Source: Ciona intestinalis
Lineage: Eukaryota > Chordata > Ascidiacea > Phlebobranchia > Cionidae
DNA: 64,000 bases
NCBI RefSeq assembly: GCF_000224145.3
Contig: NC_020177.2
Span: 5,229,375 to 5,293,374 of the forward strand
Direction of reading: 5' to 3'
Position numbers and translations under genes: made by a program. A model generated the notes under the pieces. The model made no database searches. It saw only the letters and a list, made by a program, of their open reading frames with translations, and was not told the DNA's origin. Below, piece by piece: positions 1-27,585 of this stretch (the first letter of the stretch is position 1; each line of letters opens with the position of its first letter).

Positions 1-512
1 TAGTATGTGCTAAACTATAGGATACAACATCAACGCTGTGGCAAAGTGGTTAGCGGACCTATTAACTGGTAACTCCTAAGCAGATACGATGTGTGTATGA
101 AACAGAACACCCGTGTTATAATGACTTACAATCACAAATGAATGGTCGAATACTAAACATGTTAAAGCAAGGTTCAAGTTAACGACAGGTCCCTGACATA
201 ATAGCTTTAAATTAATTAAACATGGCAATAATTAACAGCCACGTACCAGGCCATATACACTCATGCAACGTTCAATTTGAAGTGTTTACTCTGTTCAATG
301 AACAAACAACTTATTCTGACTTTTAGTCTACAGGGGACCAAACATTTATTTATAAAAGTTCCGACAGTTGTGCAGTGATGAATAAATGAATGAAGGTAAC
401 TTACTTTATCCTCGCATGGCCGGAAAACGACATTCGTTATCACACGGGTTTAACACGTCGCGTTAGCCTACGAGTTACCACATGTATGTTTTTGTGAATG
501 AGACTTGTAAAA
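1..512. other. 5' flank with MITE and SINE fragments
   Basis: I see no gene here. Around 36-60 there is a short tRNA-like A-box stretch (tggcaaagtggttagcgg). It runs into a fragment of the gaggataa-type MITE (called MITE-A below; hallmark tgtatgaaacagaacaccc) at about 62-125. A second MITE-A piece lies at about 400-465, on the other side of the unrelated sequence between. The rest is AT-rich and featureless to the eye. Confidence 0.5.
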
Positions 513-3321
513 ATGGCGAATGAAAACCAACAAGATTCAATTAATTTGAATTTCGCTATAACACCAAAGATTGTCGTAAACAGACATGATAACAGGTACA
601 TTACATGTTGTAGTTTAATTGTTTGAATGGATTACTAAGGCTGACTTTGTTGTTTATTAACTTAAACATTGCCAAGTATTGTTGTAGATAGAAATGATGC
701 TAAATGTTACTTGTTATTTTCAGAGAAATTGCACTAAACATAGAAACCGCAGGTTTGTAATTATTATTATTTATTTATCCCTGTAACAAAACTTAGGTAA
801 GGCATGGCACAGGTTTTCTATTTCGCAATTTACAGGGGGTGGAGAAAATAAGACAGCCTTTTGTTATATTTTCTTGTCCCATTTGTTGGTAAATAAATAA
901 AAAAAATCAAAGATTTATAAAAAAAAACGTGTCCTGACGACTCCCATATTGTTAATTGTTCGAAACACGATCAGGATATAATGTGGTATACGTGTTCCCA
1001 TCTTACCCCACCCTGCTATACGTTTAATGGTTACGAGTTGGTAACTTGTTTACCCTTTTAATATGCTACAAGCAAATTGAATATTAACAGTGACCTTGGC
1101 TATAACCAAGGCCACAACATGCCAGCAGTCAAGGTTTGTGTAAATTGTTTTAACCAAAATTAAACTAAAAGCAGATAGTTTTTCTATTCCCTTTATTTAT
1201 TTTAGGTCACGTGACCCACACGGTTGGGCAACGAAGCGTATCACAGGCTACGTCATCGTTACATGCTGATAGTAGTAACTCTCAAGGTTTGTGTAAATTA
1301 AACTCTGTTGCAACCACTAAAGTGATACATGTAACTTATTTATTTTAGCATGGCAGGGCAATGACAGTAGTGATAACTTGGATGCTCCATTTCATACACC
1401 TTGTGCCCACGTAGAAGTTACCATGTAAATTATTTATCCTCGTGTAGCGGGGTGAAGGCAATCGTTGCGGTTGTTTTGTTTCATACACCACGTGCCAGCT
1501 TACAAGTTACCACGCACGTAATTTCGTGGGTGATTGTTTTTTTAATATTTAACCCACAAGGTTTGTTGATAAAAATATTCAACAATATAAACAAATTCAA
1601 CTTAAACAATTTTCCCAGATTCACGTGGTGGAGTGACGGCACGTAAACCAACCATTATAGAAGCTTTTGGTCCACCAGGTAATATTTGTTACTTTTAAAC
1701 AGCCGGTGTCTGTATGTTGTTAATCAGCTATTCCACACGATGCAACAAGGTCTTTAGTATCCGTTGTATTACAAGCTGGTGCTAGAAATTACTCGTTTCT
1801 TATTATAATATTAGTATCTTTCCATGCATGTATTACATTGGTTGTCTTTTGAAATCTTCAAATGTTTAATAAAGATATCGGTCGATTGCTGCAAGGAAAA
1901 AAGTATTACGAAGCTTACGTCATATCCTGTCGTCGTATATTTAACCCAGCTGTCATTGGACCTAACGATCTGGTCGACCATTACCGATGTTGTAAGTTGA
2001 TTGAAGAGGCGGAAGAAATGATTCGAATCAAAGAACAACTGAAGACATTAATAAAAGAGAAATTCCAAACCACGCCGATTGAAATCAAAACGTTTGCTGA
2101 CACTATCAGGGGTGAAGGGAGAGACTTAGAAGCGATTTTGTTTGATCAAATAGCTTCCGAGTTTTATGGAAATCAATCGAAAGCAGGTTTGTTCGGAATA
2201 AGGTTTGTTGATTAAATATTCCAGAACATAAACAAACTCAATTTAAATAATTTTTCCAGAATGTGGGGTGACGTCACGAAAACCAACGATTGAAGATATT
2301 TTTGCTCCACCAGGTAAAGTAGGCTAGATACACGTTATAGTTTGTACAATCGGTGTTTGTTGCGTAAAATAAGTTTATTGTCCAAAAATCATTTCATGTC
2401 TTGTTCGAGTTACGGCTCTTCTTAAATCATATAAGCTTTCAATGCTAACTTCTTGAATTATTATCTTCCCATACATTACGTTGGTAAACCTTTGTAATAA
2501 ATCAATTGTTAAATAAAGATATTGGTCGATTGCTGCAAGAAAGAAAATATCACGAAGCTTACGTCATATCCTGTCGTCGTATGAAGTTCGACCCAGCTGT
2601 CATTGGATTTAAGGATCTTATCACCCATTACCGATGTTGTATGTTGATTGGAGAGGCGAAAGAAACGATTCGAATCAAAGAACAACTGAAGACATTGATA
2701 AAAGAGAAATTCCAAACCACGCCGAATGAAATCAAAACATTTGCTGACACTATCAGGGGTGAAGGGAGAGACATGGAAGCGATTTTATTTTATCAAATCG
2801 CTGCCGAGTTTTATGGAAATCAATCTTTGGCAGGTTTGGTCGGGATAAGGTATTGCGCATCGGGTGTCCAACGATCTGTCCAGGCAATGTTATCACGTCA
2901 CGAAGAATTGAAACCGTTCGTTCGAACCCACGTGATTCCACTGATGCGTGAAATGCGAGAAATGATTCGACGATCTAGTGACGTCAGTGAGGAAGATCGG
3001 TGTTTGCAGGAAGTTTGGTGTATGCATTATATAGAAGTCAGTGAAAACTTAGTTGGAGAATTGAATGTCCGTCAAAATACATTGAAAGAAGCGATCGCTA
3101 TAATGGAAATGGTTTTTAAGGAGAGAGCTGGAAACTATAGAGTGTATGGAGGTTGTTTGAACAATCTCGGTGTCACGTATGAAAACACTTCCCGACCCAA
3201 CGATGCCTGCAAATGTTACCGCAAAGCTATTGCAGCTTTTAGAAAAGCTGAGGATATGCACGATGATGAAGGAGCTGAGTTTATTGCCATAAGCAAACGC
3301 AACTTGTCAAAAATAAAATAA
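513..3321 (+). CDS. Tetratricopeptide-type protein with duplicated exon pair
   Basis: Seven exons with closed reading phases: 513-595, 724-752, 1206-1286, 1619-1678, 1875-2186, 2260-2313, 2519-3321, giving about 473 residues. Start ATG at 513 opens a MANENQQD leader. A short exon encoding a KPTIIEAFGPP-like motif (1619) plus a helical exon (1875) is repeated as 2260 (KPTIEDIFAPP) plus 2519. The last exon holds a helical array whose end (LNNLGVTYENTSRPNDACKC onward) resembles a tetratricopeptide repeat. No enzyme motif is visible, so a scaffold role is only inferred. The acceptors before the two long exons (aataaag) have poor pyrimidine tracts. An alternative is that 1862 ATG starts a shorter or broken copy. 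Exons 2-4 rest on phase and splice sites only. Confidence 0.6.
797..1020. mobile_element. Degenerate MITE-B copy (gatgggaca type)
   Basis: Intronic sequence in the tetratricopeptide-type gene. Its right end (cccatcttaccccaccctg) and inner part (ttttcttgtcccatttg, then tcctgacgactcc) match the other MITE-B copies in the window. The left end is eroded. Confidence 0.6.
1335..1545. mobile_element. MITE-A copy
   Basis: Matches the MITE-A hallmarks: ggcagggcaatgacagtag, then catttcatacaccttgtgcc, then tatcctcgtg and a second half that repeats the first. It lies in an intron of the tetratricopeptide-type gene. A GT-AG exon could be drawn at 1350, but its sequence is that of the repeat. Confidence 0.6.
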
Positions 3322-18991
<15,670 letters not shown>

Positions 18992-20070
18992 CAAAGTGTT
19001 GACCAATGTTTCATACAAAGCCATGGGGAATAGGGAATTACTTTAATGCAAGGTTCAAAACTTTGCATCTTGCAACACTGTAATCTACTTATCTGCCGAA
19101 AGTTTATTTTTCTCTTGTTTTAATAATTAGTACATTTCTACCACAACAGTACAATTACAATTCAACTTTAAGAAAATATAACATTTCTATTTCCTGTTTT
19201 ATATAAAATAGGATATCTATGTTGGTCACGCAGTTGGCTGCTTCTTTATGTGCAATGTCATAGAAATCTGATAATATTTCCGGCAATTTTATGTCAAATT
19301 TTGTTCGTTCTATGGTGCAAATTATTCTGTCATAATACTTCAAGTGAATGTATTTGTGTCGTGATCACGTGATTTTATGACGGAACAAAAGTGTTTGTGA
19401 CGTTTCACATTCAATTGCTCAAATTTTCAATTATATATGATGTTTATGTTAGCAATTTTTAAACGCTTTTGATTGGCCCATTCAAGCTGCTAGAGATATA
19501 ATACTCCTTTCTGATTGGCTCATACTTACTCGAGTATTCCATTTATTTTTTCACCAAACATAGAATGGTTATAAAACATATTTGCGATGTTTGCGAAATA
19601 AAATTTACTGTTAATTATAAAATTTGACATTACTATATAGAATCTCACTTTTTATGACGTCACACAACATGATGACATGTAAATTTATGACGTCACACTA
19701 ATTGAAGACGTCATACAGCATCGCGATAGTCACGTGTGGCGCGATTATGACGTAATGTTTGGAGAAAGAAACCGATTGTTCATTCATAATGGTGATTGTT
19801 TGAACACAGGTGTCTGTTGTGTTGCAGGGTTCGATTCAAGATTTTGTTAATTTTTAATTCAATCAAAGTTTTAGAATATTAGGGCTAGAATGCCGTGTCT
19901 TATATTTATGTGGACTTGGGTGTTATATTAGTCATAGGTTTTTTAATCATTTTTGCGCCTAAATTTATCTGTAGCTTATAAACCAGTAGGCCAAAGACTG
20001 GCGTTTTGTTGCTTTTAAATAGATGTATCATAGTTAGGTAACCAATGAAATGTTTCAGGGCCTTGATTTA

Positions 20071-20321
20071 TAGTAGGGTTGGGGGAAGATGGGACACATA
20101 ATATCCAAACATCCTTATCGTGTTTTAAACAATTAACAACGGTCTATGAGAGTCGTAAGGATATGGTTTTACAATTCTTTGAAAGTTTTTTGTTTACTTT
20201 CAGATGGGACGATAAAATTGAATGAAAATAAGTCCTATTTACGGTTTTGTAATTCTTTGTTAACGACCAAATTGCAAGGGAAATAGGATGAAAGGTGTTT
20301 CGTCCTCCCCCACCCTACTGT
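20071..20321. mobile_element. MITE-B, complete copy
   Basis: Both ends are present: tagtagggttgggggaagat at the left and gtcctcccccaccctact at the right, as inverted repeats. The interior holds a second inverted stretch (aacaattaacaacggtctat; cgtcccatttgg-like complements), so the single strand could fold into a long imperfect hairpin. No open frame, so it is non-autonomous. Confidence 0.8.
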
Positions 20322-21294
20322 ATACGATAGGCAATCATATCTATGCAGTTTATTTGATTGGCAGTTTGTATGGAACATAAGTTCTCTGTGTTTAGTCGTA
20401 AATTATTTAAAACTGTTGTTTATTATTAGTTTTCTAACTTTTTGAACCAAAATTATATCAACAGAAGAAGTTTAAACTTGAATGCGAGATTTAGAGAGGA
20501 CAGAATATGAACCTAATTGAATGAATTCATGACATTGATTTATTCTTGTGTGGCGGGGCAACGACAGTCGTTATAACACGGGTGTTCTGTTTCATACACC
20601 TTGTGCCCGCTAACGAGTTACTATGTATGTAACTTTATGGGTGATTGTTATTTATGTATGGCTGACAATTTGGGCAACTCATTAGTGACCACTGGGTTGG
20701 AGAAATTGCCGTAAAAAAGTGTCTTGCCCAGTGTAATACGCATAAGTCCCCACGCAGTGATTACGTAGTTTAGGTCTGAATGTTTACATATTAATTATTA
20801 TCGAGACACGAATTGAGTGTTGCGCAAATAGTTCGACAATTATTAACCCGAAGCTGGAAGTTCGACTTTGTCATAAATCTCTTCATTACAAAGGTTACGA
20901 ATCCAAACTCACATATATTTAGCTGTTTAGTGCAAGTTGAATGAAAATAGCGACTTATGCCAGACGTTACTTTACTGATTTTGTGAGTTCTTTTAGAAAA
21001 TGCGAATTTGTTTATAAAAATCGTGTTAATTTGTCGTTGTTGAGATAGTGGGTGCTCTGTTCATACACCGCGTGTCCGCTTACCACGTGTGTAACTTTGT
21101 GAGGTTAAAATTGAAATAAAACACCCTATAGATTTTGTAGGATATAAATAATTCCTTGTGTATGAGATAAGACAGTCTGTGTTGCAGCGATAATCTTTGC
21201 ACCTCCACGCGAGGATAAACAAGTTACAAATAGTAGGGTGGGGGGACGGACACCTTTAGCACATAATACCTAAATATCCTAATCGTGTTTTAAA

Positions 21295-21419
21295 NNNNNN
21301 NNNNNNNNNNNNNNNNNNNNNNNNNNNNNNNNNNNNNNNNNNNNNNNNNNNNNNNNNNNNNNNNNNNNNNNNNNNNNNNNNNNNNNNNNNNNNNNNNNNN
21401 NNNNNNNNNNNNNNNNNNN
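21295..21419. other. Assembly gap, 125 N
   Basis: Run of 125 N within a MITE-B copy. Confidence 1.
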
Positions 21420-22945
21420 TTGACATCCATGAATGCAATAGTTATGTGAACAAATAACTTAAACCGCTATTTAAAAAAGTTACATTCATTCAAACAGTGA
21501 GGTGGGGTAAGATGGGACATGTTCTCTTGTATCGTCCCATTTGGTAGCAAGTAAAGAATATTTATAGAAATATATAACCGCATCCTCACGACTCTAAGAA
21601 AAGAGCGTTGTTAATTATTTAAAACGCGATCAGGAAACATAGGATATTCTGTGTTAACCTTAATCATCTTGTCCCACAGTAATATCACACACTAAAACAC
21701 AACAGCTTAACATTTTACTTAAATCTCAGCATTTCTTACGATTCTAATTCAACCACCACGTTTCGGGCGAGTTTCGCTTTGAAACATTCACTTTATTGAT
21801 CCATTGACACGTCACAGACACATGTGTTGGCCCATTGTCTGTAAACGTAACAAACAATCTTGTATTGTTACGTCACTATTGCATAATAATGCGTTTTGCA
21901 GCAAAGACAAGACATATAAGAAACTTTCAAGCCAGAATTAGTTTAATGCAGTTTACCATTTATCGCGCTTATTTTATGGTTGGGGTAAGATGGCACAGGT
22001 AGGATGAGGTAAGGTGGTCCATGTATTTATTATATTTTCTTGTCTCATTTGGTAGCAAGCAAAACCTATTAATAGAATTGTATAACCATATCCTCACGAC
22101 TCTAATGTAGCGTTGTCAATTGTTAAAAACATGATTAGGAAATATGGGACATATATGCCAACGCTATCCATCTTGCCCCACAGTAACATACAGACAGAAT
22201 ATTAGTTAGACTTAACATTCTTGAACAAGCAGTCGATGCGAATTGTTTAATTAAACTTTACGTCGCGTTTTTCACATTCAAGAAATTCATTTAGATCAAC
22301 TACGTCACAGTACTTCGTAATAATTGATAATTGTGACGTACTGGGCGAATTTCGATCACCGGCCATGTTAGTTGTCACGTGGTCTGGACTCCAGGGATTC
22401 GGATCAATATTGAACCTGCAGTCGGGTGCCGGAGTAACTTTGTATTGGTTAGATAAGGCTGGTGTGGACGGTGCTGTATATGCTGTTATTATAGACGTGT
22501 ACTTAGATATAGTGGGGCGGGAGAAAACGGGACACTTCTAGCACATATTATCTAAATATTTTGATCGCGTTTTAAACAATTAACAACGGTCTATGGGAAT
22601 CGTGAAGATAGGGTTTTCTAATAGTAGTAAAACTTGGGTGCTATATATGCTGAAGGTGTATTTAAGTATATACAGTAACTACACATTGCATTAAATATAG
22701 GTTGCTGGTGTATTGTAATATAATGTTTTACTTAGACACCTTTTGGACTAGTATAGATATATTCAGATTCATTGCCGAGCTGTAAGAACCTCACTTTCAC
22801 AGAATAAATAAGACGCCTTTATGTTAACTCAGCTCTATTGATAAGCATAACATACATATAGGTGTCTTATTAGATATAAGCTTCGTTGAGCATTTCTTGC
22901 TAGTTTCTGCAGTACGTGACTTATATTTGAGATATAATGGGCTAA

Positions 22946-22997
22946 TGACGTCATACTGACGAAGAAGTGACGTCATACTGACGTAACAGTGACGTCA
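22946..22997. promoter_or_regulatory. Cluster of three TGACGTCA (CRE-like) palindromes
   Basis: Exact TGACGTCA at 22946-22953, 22968-22975 and 22990-22997, spaced 22 bases apart, 71-123 bases upstream of the PX-gene ATG (23069). CREB/ATF factors bind this palindrome in animals. Regular one-to-two-turn spacing close to a start codon suggests a promoter element. The motif is common throughout this window, including inside coding exons, which weakens the case. Confidence 0.5.
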
Positions 22998-23068
22998 TGG
23001 CGTCATCGTTATGCATGAGTACGTCACTGACAAACGTGTTCGTTCAACGAGTGACGGTTCTCGATATT

Positions 23069-25105
23069 ATGGAGGTTATTACGTCAGAGACACGTCACAA
23101 CACATGGACATACGTCATCGGGGTCACGTGGTCAGATACAAGAGAGCACAAGGTTCGTTAAAAGTTTTGCTAAATGTTTAGTGCTTTTTGTCGGGGGTTC
23201 CGGGACGTTTTTGAAGGAAATGCTAGGGTATAACAGGCCAACTTTGACCTAACTTTCAGGTTGCATGGCGTACCTCGCTGTAAGACCTCGCCCATATAGA
23301 AATGTATTGAACATGCGCCCAACTTCATTGCCCAGTCAACAATGAAATAAATACAACCACTTGAATATAAACACCTAACTTTCACCCGTGTTTTACAGAT
23401 TCAACGAAACTACAACGAAATAACTCAGTTCTACAACTTGATCTACCGTTTGATCGCCAGCGATAAAAACGCAAAGCTGAGGTTTCTGAAAGATTTGCCG
23501 AAAGTCCCAGGTTAGTTGTGACTTTTAAATACATATTATTCTGATGCTGTTGGGGCCAGGCATGATATAATTGAGAAAACTTCTCCTTTGGCATAAAATT
23601 AAAACCAGCAATTTCTCTGTCTCTTTTATAATATATAACATTTCTATTCTATAGGGGTGAGGTCTTACAGCAAGGCACACCATGCTGGGACCTGAGATTT
23701 AGCCACAATAGTAGTTTCAAAGTTATACCACGTCTGATAGCAACATCAGAAGAAGACTAATATGTGTTTAACTTTAAAAGTTGTGCCCATTTCTCTAAGA
23801 GACGTTTTCAATCAAAACCTTTTACAGCGCGTGGTTTCTTTGATTGGAGTTCATTCAAACTAATGGTTCGAAACCAAGCAACCGTCGATTCCTTTCTACG
23901 AGTTCTCATCAAACTGCCTGCACAGGTTTGGTTAGATTGCAAACGTTATGTAACCTTAGGCGTTAAGTCAAGCCTTTACTTTAGGTTTAAATAAATACGT
24001 TTACGTTATACCCAGAATATAAAACAGTAGCGCATGCGTATATTTAGTACGCTGCTACCATTGTGAGAAACTGTATCCGTGGGTAAGACACAACAATTGC
24101 CCCAACCCAGACTAACTATCACAACTTCCATACGTGGTAACTAGTAAACAGGCACGAGGTTTACGAAACATAACACCCGTGGTATAACGACTGTCGTTGC
24201 CCCGTCATGCGAGGATAAGTTGCATTTATTCGTCAACCCCAGGTATCACGTCATCAGAGCGTCCTTGACTTTTTCGAGCTCCACGATTCCGACGCCTTAA
24301 ATGACGTCACAAAACTGAACAATTATAAATCGAAGACGGTTCCTGGTGAGATTATTACGTTATAATTACTTATTATTACTTTAATTTAAATTCATTTGTT
24401 TAGACAAAAACAAGTGACTTAAATGTCAGGACGTAATTTAAAAATCACAACCGTTCGATATTTGTTTTTTTTTATTTTGTCTCTTCGGTCACTGTTACGA
24501 CAAAGTTATAGCCAATATAAAAGAAAATCGGATTTTTAGCAGCCACGTTTTTTGTTATTGTTCACTAACAAAGTAACGTACATAGTAACTCGTAAGCGGG
24601 CACGAGGTGTATGAAACAGAACACCCGTGTTATAACGACTGTCGTTTTCCGGCCACGCGAGGATATATAAGTTACATTCATTCACATACATAATTTTATT
24701 TTTGTATTTTCAGAAACTCCGCCGCGAGAGGTCGCTGTTGATTCGTGTTTTGAAGAGCCATCCAATCAGAATCTTCGCAGAGTTGCCCCGCCCACTTTCC
24801 TTCCGGTTAAATCTTGCTTCGAACCTGATGACGTCATACCATCAAGCGGGTACCAGATAATGTTAGAAGACGTCACACCGTTCGAACTTTACGAGAATTA
24901 CGAAAAACGTGGTTTCTACGTCACGCCGATGTCCGACTACTTTTGTGAAGATATTTTTGCCTCCGAGAATATAATAAAGAAACAAACGGAGGAGGAGCGA
25001 TGGAGGAGGGAGTGTGAGGAAATTATTTCTCCTTATTCTCCGAACAAAGCTTATTTCCGATTGGTGCACGCTCTAGAAAACCAAGATTGTGACGTCATAT
25101 TTTAG
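23069..25105 (+). CDS. PX-domain protein, p47phox/NOXO1-like, lacking SH3
   Basis: Five exons: 23069-23152, 23399-23510, 23828-23925, 24243-24345, 24714-25105, about 262 residues, all phases closing. The first four make a PX (phosphoinositide-binding) domain: VTWSDTREHK strand, a RNYNEI core matching the usual R-x-Y-x-E-[FI], LKDLPKVP, and the late helix FLRVLIKLPAQVSRHQSVLD followed by FFE. The order and the ISR..LLDFF-like end are closest to p47phox (NCF1) and NOXO1, organisers of NADPH oxidases. In those proteins two SH3 domains follow. Here the 130-residue tail has none. It is acidic, contains two repeats of a SCFE(E/P) motif, and ends in a charged helix (EEERWRRECEEIISPY). Function in oxidase control is inference. 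The first exon donor (gttcgt) is weak. Confidence 0.75.
24572..24684. mobile_element. MITE-A copy in PX-gene intron
   Basis: Representative full unit: gtaactcgtaagcgggcacg, then gtatgaaacagaacacccgt, gttataacgactgtcgtttt, and cgaggatatataagttacat. Related copies lie at about 24120-24230, 28455-28540, 30795-30880, 38100-38160, 51180-51290, 53275-53350, 57945-58045, 58620-58710 and 62535-62590. Confidence 0.8.
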
Positions 25106-25524
25106 AATGTTACGTCATCTATTGCATATTCACGTCTTATATAAGATTGTGACGTCATATGTTCAACTCTTTAACTCTATGTTCCATTACCGCGATATTA
25201 TTTTGTGACGTCACATAGTGCAATATTATGCTGCTGACCAAAATCTAGAAATTTAAAAATTCTTCAGAAAATTTGAAGCAACATATTTATTTTCACTGTG
25301 AATATTAGAAAATTTACTTTTCCTTTTGCTTTTTCATCCATTTCTTTGTTTAGTGGATTAAAAATTGCGCTATGAATACAAACGTGAATACATTTAAAGT
25401 TTAAACTATTCGTCCCCTTTATTTATAAGGTTTCTATGTCCGGTATATAAACTTGGGCTCGCAATTTTTTTCTTCATTCTGCATTATTCACCGTAGGTGT
25501 TTCACCACTTGCGTGTACAGTGTT
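25106..25524. other. Short spacer with CRE-like palindromes
   Basis: Between the PX gene and RNASEH1. TGACGTCA occurs at the very end of the PX coding region and again at about 25149 and 25205, with a related tacgtcat near 25111. The RNASEH1 promoter should lie here. I see no other gene. Confidence 0.5.
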
Positions 25525-27585
25525 ATGCTACGCTGCTGTATAAGAACTGCAATCATGAAATCGTTTTATGCTGTACACATCGGGAAATCGCCAGGTGTTT
25601 ACGATACGTGGCCTGAATGCCTGGCGCAAGTTTCTAAGTTTAAAGGCGCAAAATATAAAAAGTTTTCCAACAAAGACGAAGCGTCTTACTTCGCGCATAC
25701 AGGAACCGAACTAAGCAAAGATAAATCCGATATTTTGGACATTTTTAAAGATGAATTGGCCGACAATTCTGCAAAAGAATCAAAGCCAAATAATATTCCA
25801 CAAAGCTCAATTGTATCGCGCAAACGAAAAGTAAAACCCGATTCAAATTCTCGTTTTGGAAAAGTTCAAAAAACGAACGATCAGCCAACTAATGGTAAGT
25901 TTAAGTTATAAATAAACAAATATTTGTAAAATATATATGAAAAGTATATACTCGACCAATTCATCTAGTTTATGACCCAAGTAGCATTAAAATTGAATAT
26001 AGCAGAAAAATACTTTCCTTGTATAAATTTACACTTTGCAGTTTGTAAATATTTTATAGCCTACCAAGATAAATTTGTTTTCGGGGTTTGTGTATCACAC
26101 TACTGCTCCCCCCTCCCCCACTCAGTATTTATACAATTTTGTCACCCACTCATGTTGTATACCTTGTAGCAGATTCATCCGATGGTAGTTGCCCTGTTGT
26201 TTACACTGATGGTGCTTGCTCTAAAAATGGAAGGAAAGGAAGCAGAGCTGGGTAAGAGGGAGCTTTGATAATAACTATGTGTAGCAGGGTGGGGGGAAAT
26301 GGGACAACTTTTTACTCTATTTTCTTCTCCCATTTGTAGTAAACAAAGAACATTAAATGAATTATAAAACCATATCCTCACAACTCCCATAGACCGTTGT
26401 TAATTGTTTAAACCAAGTTCAGGATATTTAAATATTATGAGCTATAAAAGTGTCTCATCTTCCCACACCCTACTATAATACCCCTGGTTAGTGTGACTCA
26501 AATACTCTACACAAGTATATTAGAAATTAGTGGTCAAGCTTATTAGTAGACTATATTTGCATGTGTAAGGTAAACTAAAGCCACCAGTTGACTGGTTTAA
26601 GCTTTAAATGCAGTCTTAGCTTTTGCTATGGCATTTTGCCAATATCATAATTGTGAAATACTATGAATGGCAAACAAAGTACAAAGAGAAGCATCAAAAC
26701 TTCTTGGTTCCAATTTATAAAATATGATTCCTCTTTTCAAAATCCAATTACTTTGCACTAACCTTCAAACACCCATGTTCCATAGATATGGTGTGTGGTG
26801 GGGTGATGACCATAAACTGAACTTTTCAGCCAGACTCCCTGGTATCCCTACGAACCAAAGAGCTGAAATAGCAGCCGTGAACAAAGCTATAAAACAAGCC
26901 ATTGATGTTGGTCATAAACAACTATTGGTAATTTTGCTGTTGCTATGCATAATGTAATGTTAGGTGTCCGGTAAATTGATGACATAATAATTGGACCAAT
27001 AAAGTAAACATTCTTTGGTTTAACTAAACAAAAACATTTATTAGGCTGTGAAATTAGCCTAATATTATTAACCCCTGTCCCTCGGTCTAGATAGTATCAC
27101 CCTGGCTGTTGGAGTAATGGTATAGCAATCAATTGGTAATAGACCTATAGCCCAGGGATAACAAGACACTAAAACTATAGAATGAATCTATGTTCTGCTA
27201 GCTCCTTGGGTGTTGGGAAAATAAAGCTACATCCCAGCCTACAGGTCTCCGGACATGCTACAGCCCGCACCCTTATAGAATATGTTATTACACTTTATAA
27301 CCATGTGTGTTAACCCCCATTTAACCACAGATTCGAACAGATTCCAAATTTGTGATCGATTGTATAACGAAGTGGGTGCAAGGTTGGATTAGGAAAGGTT
27401 GGGTTAAGGCTGACGGGAAACCTGTAATTCATAAGGTTGAGTTTCAAGAAATGTTAAAAAACATGAAAAAAATAAACGTTAAATTTGAGCACGTTTTTGG
27501 CCATCGTGGTAACTATGGAAACGAAATGGCGGATAAGTTGGCCGTGCAGGGAGCGACAATGCCGTACTTACTGAACATTGGGTAA
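25525..27585 (+). CDS. RNASEH1: Ribonuclease H1
   Basis: Cleaves the RNA strand of RNA-DNA hybrids in nucleus and mitochondria. Exons 25525-25894, 26173-26251, 26786-26927, 27331-27585; 281 residues, phases closing. The N-terminal hybrid-binding domain reads [19 protein letters not shown] to [12 protein letters not shown] basic linker follows ([19 protein letters not shown]). The catalytic domain has all four acidic residues in context: [37 protein letters not shown] and GNEMADKLA, plus the histidine of [10 protein letters not shown]. Two in-frame ATGs lie at 25525 and 25555. The first adds [10 protein letters not shown], short, basic and hydrophobic, before MKSFYAV. Vertebrate RNASEH1 uses the same arrangement for mitochondrial and nuclear forms. 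The frame stays open upstream of 25525, but without another ATG. Confidence 0.95.
26281..26476. mobile_element. MITE-B copy in RNASEH1 intron 2
   Basis: Ends gtagcagggtggggggaaat and gtctcatcttcccacaccct, inverted. Interior hallmarks tattttcttctcccatttg and gaccgttgttaattgttt. Confidence 0.8.

Larger units (their letters stand above)
18992..22940. other. Repeat-rich intergenic spacer
   Basis: I find no gene in this 3.9 kb. AATAAA at 19597-19602 may end the MLK transcript. TGACGTCA palindromes occur near 19657 and 19688. The spacer holds a complete MITE-B (20071-20321), MITE-A pieces near 20530 and 21050, a SINE-like tail near 20650-20780, several broken MITE-B copies (about 21235, 21500, 21980, 22510) and a 125-N gap at 21295-21419. 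The open frames here are short and fall on repeats. Confidence 0.6.

Noticed and set aside
1350-1440. Possible extra exon of the tetratricopeptide-type gene
   Set aside because: The phase would fit, but the sequence is that of the MITE-A repeat and soon stops.
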